From Wenxinia marina DSM 24838 (GTDB lineage: Bacteria > Pseudomonadota > Alphaproteobacteria > Rhodobacterales > Rhodobacteraceae): a stretch of 64,000 nt of DNA. Where the stretch lies: positions 1 to 64,000 of the forward strand of contig NZ_KB902291.1 in NCBI RefSeq assembly GCF_000379485.1, written 5' to 3'. Numbering within the stretch: the first letter of the stretch is position 1; every line of letters starts with the position of its first letter. The notes beneath the pieces are model-generated. The model was given only the letters and a program-made list of their open reading frames with translations, searched no databases and was not told the origin of the DNA. Positions 62,483 to 64,000 of the stretch are shown here, one piece after another. Made by a program: the position numbers and the translations under genes.

Positions 62483-63595
62483 TCAGTAGGGAACATCTTC
62501 CAGCGCCCCGTCCGCGTTCATCTGCGCGTAGAGCAGCCCCTCGCGCAGCCCCCGGTCGGCGACCGACAGCCGGTCGGTGGGCCAGAGCCGCATCAGCGTC
62601 TGCAGGATCGCCGAGCCGGACATGATCAGCGCCTGCCGGTCCTTGCCGATGCGTGGATCGTTGCGCCGTCCCTCGGGTCCGAGCGTCAGGTAGTCGCGGA
62701 TCACCGCGTCGATCTGGTCCGAGGTCATGCGCAGCCCGTCCACCTTGGTCCGGTCGTAGCGCTTGAGCCCCAGGTGCGAGGCGGCGACGGTCGTCACGGT
62801 CCCCGAGGTACCGATGATCTGGAACCCCTCGCGCGCCTGCTCCAGCGCCGAGGGCGCGAAGGCGGAGAGGTTCTCCTCGAAGAACCAGCTCATCAGCGCG
62901 AAGCGCGCGGCGTCGTTCTCGACGTCGGCGAACTGGTCGCGCAGGGTCGCGACGCCGAGGGGCACGCTGATCCAGTCGACGACCTTGGCCGCCTGGAACG
63001 GTCCGGGATCGGCGCGGAAGCCGGCGTGCAGGCGCATGATGGCGCGGGGCCGCTCGCGCTGGGGGACCTTGGTGAGGTCGATCCAGACAAGCTCGGTCGA
63101 GCCGCCGCCGATGTCGACCACCAGCAGCTGCTCGGTCCGGGTCGAGACGAGGGGCGCGCAGGAGATGACGGCCAGGCGGGCCTCTTCCTCCGGCTCGATG
63201 ATCTCCAGGTCCAGTCCCGTCTCGCGCTGCACCTGCGCAAGGAACGCCTTGCCGTTCTTGGCGCGCCGGCAGGCCTCGGTCGCGACGAGGCGCATCCGCG
63301 TGACCTTGTGGCGGGCGATCTTCTGGCGGCAGATCCGCAGCGCGTTCAGCGTCCGCTGCATGGATGAACGCGACAGACGGCCCGTCGTCTCCAGCCCGTA
63401 GCCGAGCTGGACCGACTTGGAGAAGCTGTCGACCACGTGGAACTGGCTGCCCTTCGGCTGCGCGATGAGCATCCGGCAGCTGTTGGTTCCCAAGTCCAGC
63501 GCCGCGTACAGCGTCGCCGGGTCGGGTGGTCTGGGCGCGGGGCTCTCGACCGCTCTGGGGAATGCGCCCGCGCGTATGGGACGCTTGGGCGCCAT
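62483..63595 (-). CDS. ppx: Exopolyphosphatase / guanosine pentaphosphate phosphatase family
   Basis: ASKHA-fold phosphatase of 370 aa. ALDLGTNSCRMLIA (32-45) is the first phosphate-binding loop, VVDIGGGSTELVWI the second and IGTSGTVTTVAA the third. It hydrolyses polyphosphate or pppGpp; the short C-terminus lacks the HD-like domain of E. coli Ppx/GppA, which favours a Ppx1-type core enzyme. ATG 63595 has GGAGGGCG. Together with ppk2 at 1 kb, two polyphosphate genes occur in the window. Confidence 0.9.
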   Translation of the reverse strand: MAPKRPIRAGAFPRAVESPAPRPPDPATLYAALDLGTNSCRMLIAQPKGSQFHVVDSFSKSVQLGYGLETTGRLSRSSMQRTLNALRICRQKIARHKVTRMRLVATEACRRAKNGKAFLAQVQRETGLDLEIIEPEEEARLAVISCAPLVSTRTEQLLVVDIGGGSTELVWIDLTKVPQRERPRAIMRLHAGFRADPGPFQAAKVVDWISVPLGVATLRDQFADVENDAARFALMSWFFEENLSAFAPSALEQAREGFQIIGTSGTVTTVAASHLGLKRYDRTKVDGLRMTSDQIDAVIRDYLTLGPEGRRNDPRIGKDRQALIMSGSAILQTLMRLWPTDRLSVADRGLREGLLYAQMNADGALEDVPY

Positions 63596-63789
63596 GTCGA
63601 AACGCCCTCCGAACGAGTTCCCTCCAACCTACGGATCGCGCGGCGCCGGTGCAAGGCTTCGCCCCGGCAGAAGTCGCATCCCGTCGCTGGCGGCGCGGCA
63701 GATGTCGAAAACGGATGCAGCCGCGGCAGGGCACGCTAGTATCAGGCGCTGGAAGGGCCGACGCCGGCCCGCGAGGAGGACAACGCCCC

Positions 63790-64000
63790 ATGCCCGACGT
63801 CACGGTCGTCTACTGGCGCGACATTCCGGCCCAGGTCATCGTCGGCCGGGGCAGGGGCGGCGCGAAGGTCCAGCTGGCCGAGCGGTTCGAGCAGGCGATC
63901 GACCGCGCCGCGATGAAGGCCGGCGCCCGCGACACCGACGCCTACCTCGCCGAGTGGCGCAAGGCGCCCGAGGGCGCCGCGGAGGGCGAGCCCGAGGCGG
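63790..64000 (+). CDS. 'Virulence factor' domain protein, N-terminal part (cut by window edge)
   Basis: The frame opens at ATG 63790 behind GAGGAGGACAACGCCCC and runs off the end of the window: MPDVTVVYWRDIPAQVIVGR, then KVQLAERFEQAIDRAAMKAG and YLAEWRKAPEGAAEGEPEA. This matches the small 'virulence factor' domain family, which in Rhodobacterales usually precedes methylene-tetrahydrofolate reductase and corrinoid methyltransferase genes. The name is historical and says nothing about pathogenicity. Length and partners lie outside the window. Confidence 0.75.
   Translation, partial: MPDVTVVYWRDIPAQVIVGRGRGGAKVQLAERFEQAIDRAAMKAGARDTDAYLAEWRKAPEGAAEGEPEA

Overview
The window looks like chromosomal DNA of a high-GC alphaproteobacterium of the Rhodobacteraceae (Rhodobacter/roseobacter type). 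Evidence is the run dusB(nifR3)-ntrB-ntrC-ntrY-ntrX followed by trkA-trkH-hfq-hflX, an NtrC lacking the sigma-54 contact loop, the DUF6477/DUF6456 divergent pair, an aglEFG-K alpha-glucoside transporter, and many GTG/TTG starts with 4-nt ATGA/GTGA gene overlaps. All assignments come from reading translated sequence and motifs; no database was searched.

Layout. 1-0.3 kb: left end of an IS110-family element, with only the first 34 codons of its recombinase inside the window. A strongly folded non-coding leader (possible bridge RNA) lies upstream of it, followed by a GC palindrome. 0.3-10.5 kb, minus strand: TetR regulator and polyphosphate kinase 2, alpha/beta hydrolase and metA (predicted acetyl-CoA type), a P-loop protein with a DMT exporter, a FadL-like porin, a second DMT exporter with an ABM-domain protein, a YdcF-like protein and guaA. 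10.7-18.3 kb, mostly plus: DUF892 ferritin-like protein, a non-pyrrolysine MttB-family methyltransferase, the DUF6477/DUF6456 pair (the latter a candidate GafA-type gene-transfer-agent activator with a CtrA-like box), a serine hydrolase, a Hint-domain protein, lipA and an SGNH lipoprotein. 18.5-25.3 kb: FAD monooxygenase, two c-type cytochromes, LysR regulator, hpt, a RatA/COQ10-type protein, and the coupled ispDF-pgpA-cinA operon.

25.5-38.9 kb, plus: the nitrogen-control and potassium/RNA cluster dusB-ntrBC-ntrYX-trkAH-hfq-hflX. It is interrupted between ntrX and trkA by an AT-richer islet with two small membrane proteins and by an alpha/beta hydrolase flanked by imperfect direct repeats. 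39-43.9 kb: DUF2177 protein, penicillin-acylase-family hydrolase, a beta-hydroxyacid dehydrogenase and an Omp25-like barrel with a clear terminator.

44-50.7 kb, minus: a branched-chain amino-acid type ABC transporter (livK-livG-livF-livH-livM) in which three small secreted proteins of unknown function are interleaved, most of them translationally coupled. 50.8-54.4 kb, minus: retropepsin-like protease, MarC, a three-gene unit (small membrane protein, YbjQ, DUF1638), a 360-bp tandem array of GC palindromes, and a dienelactone hydrolase. 54.6-61.5 kb: sugar catabolism, with pgl and glk convergent and aglE-aglF-aglG-aglK divergent from glk; the alpha-glucosidase aglA usually found between aglG and aglK is absent. 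61.5-64 kb: REP-like hairpin pair, a YdeI-family protein, Ppx/GppA phosphatase, and the start of a 'virulence factor' domain protein cut by the window edge.

Two dispersed repeat families run through intergenic gaps. One is a GTAG-headed hairpin arranged as inverted pairs (REP/BIME-like), the other a GC-rich palindrome found mostly at gene 3' ends. The most interesting leads are the IS110 leader RNA, the GafA/CtrA-box candidate, the secreted proteins inside the liv operon, and the paired REP-like elements.
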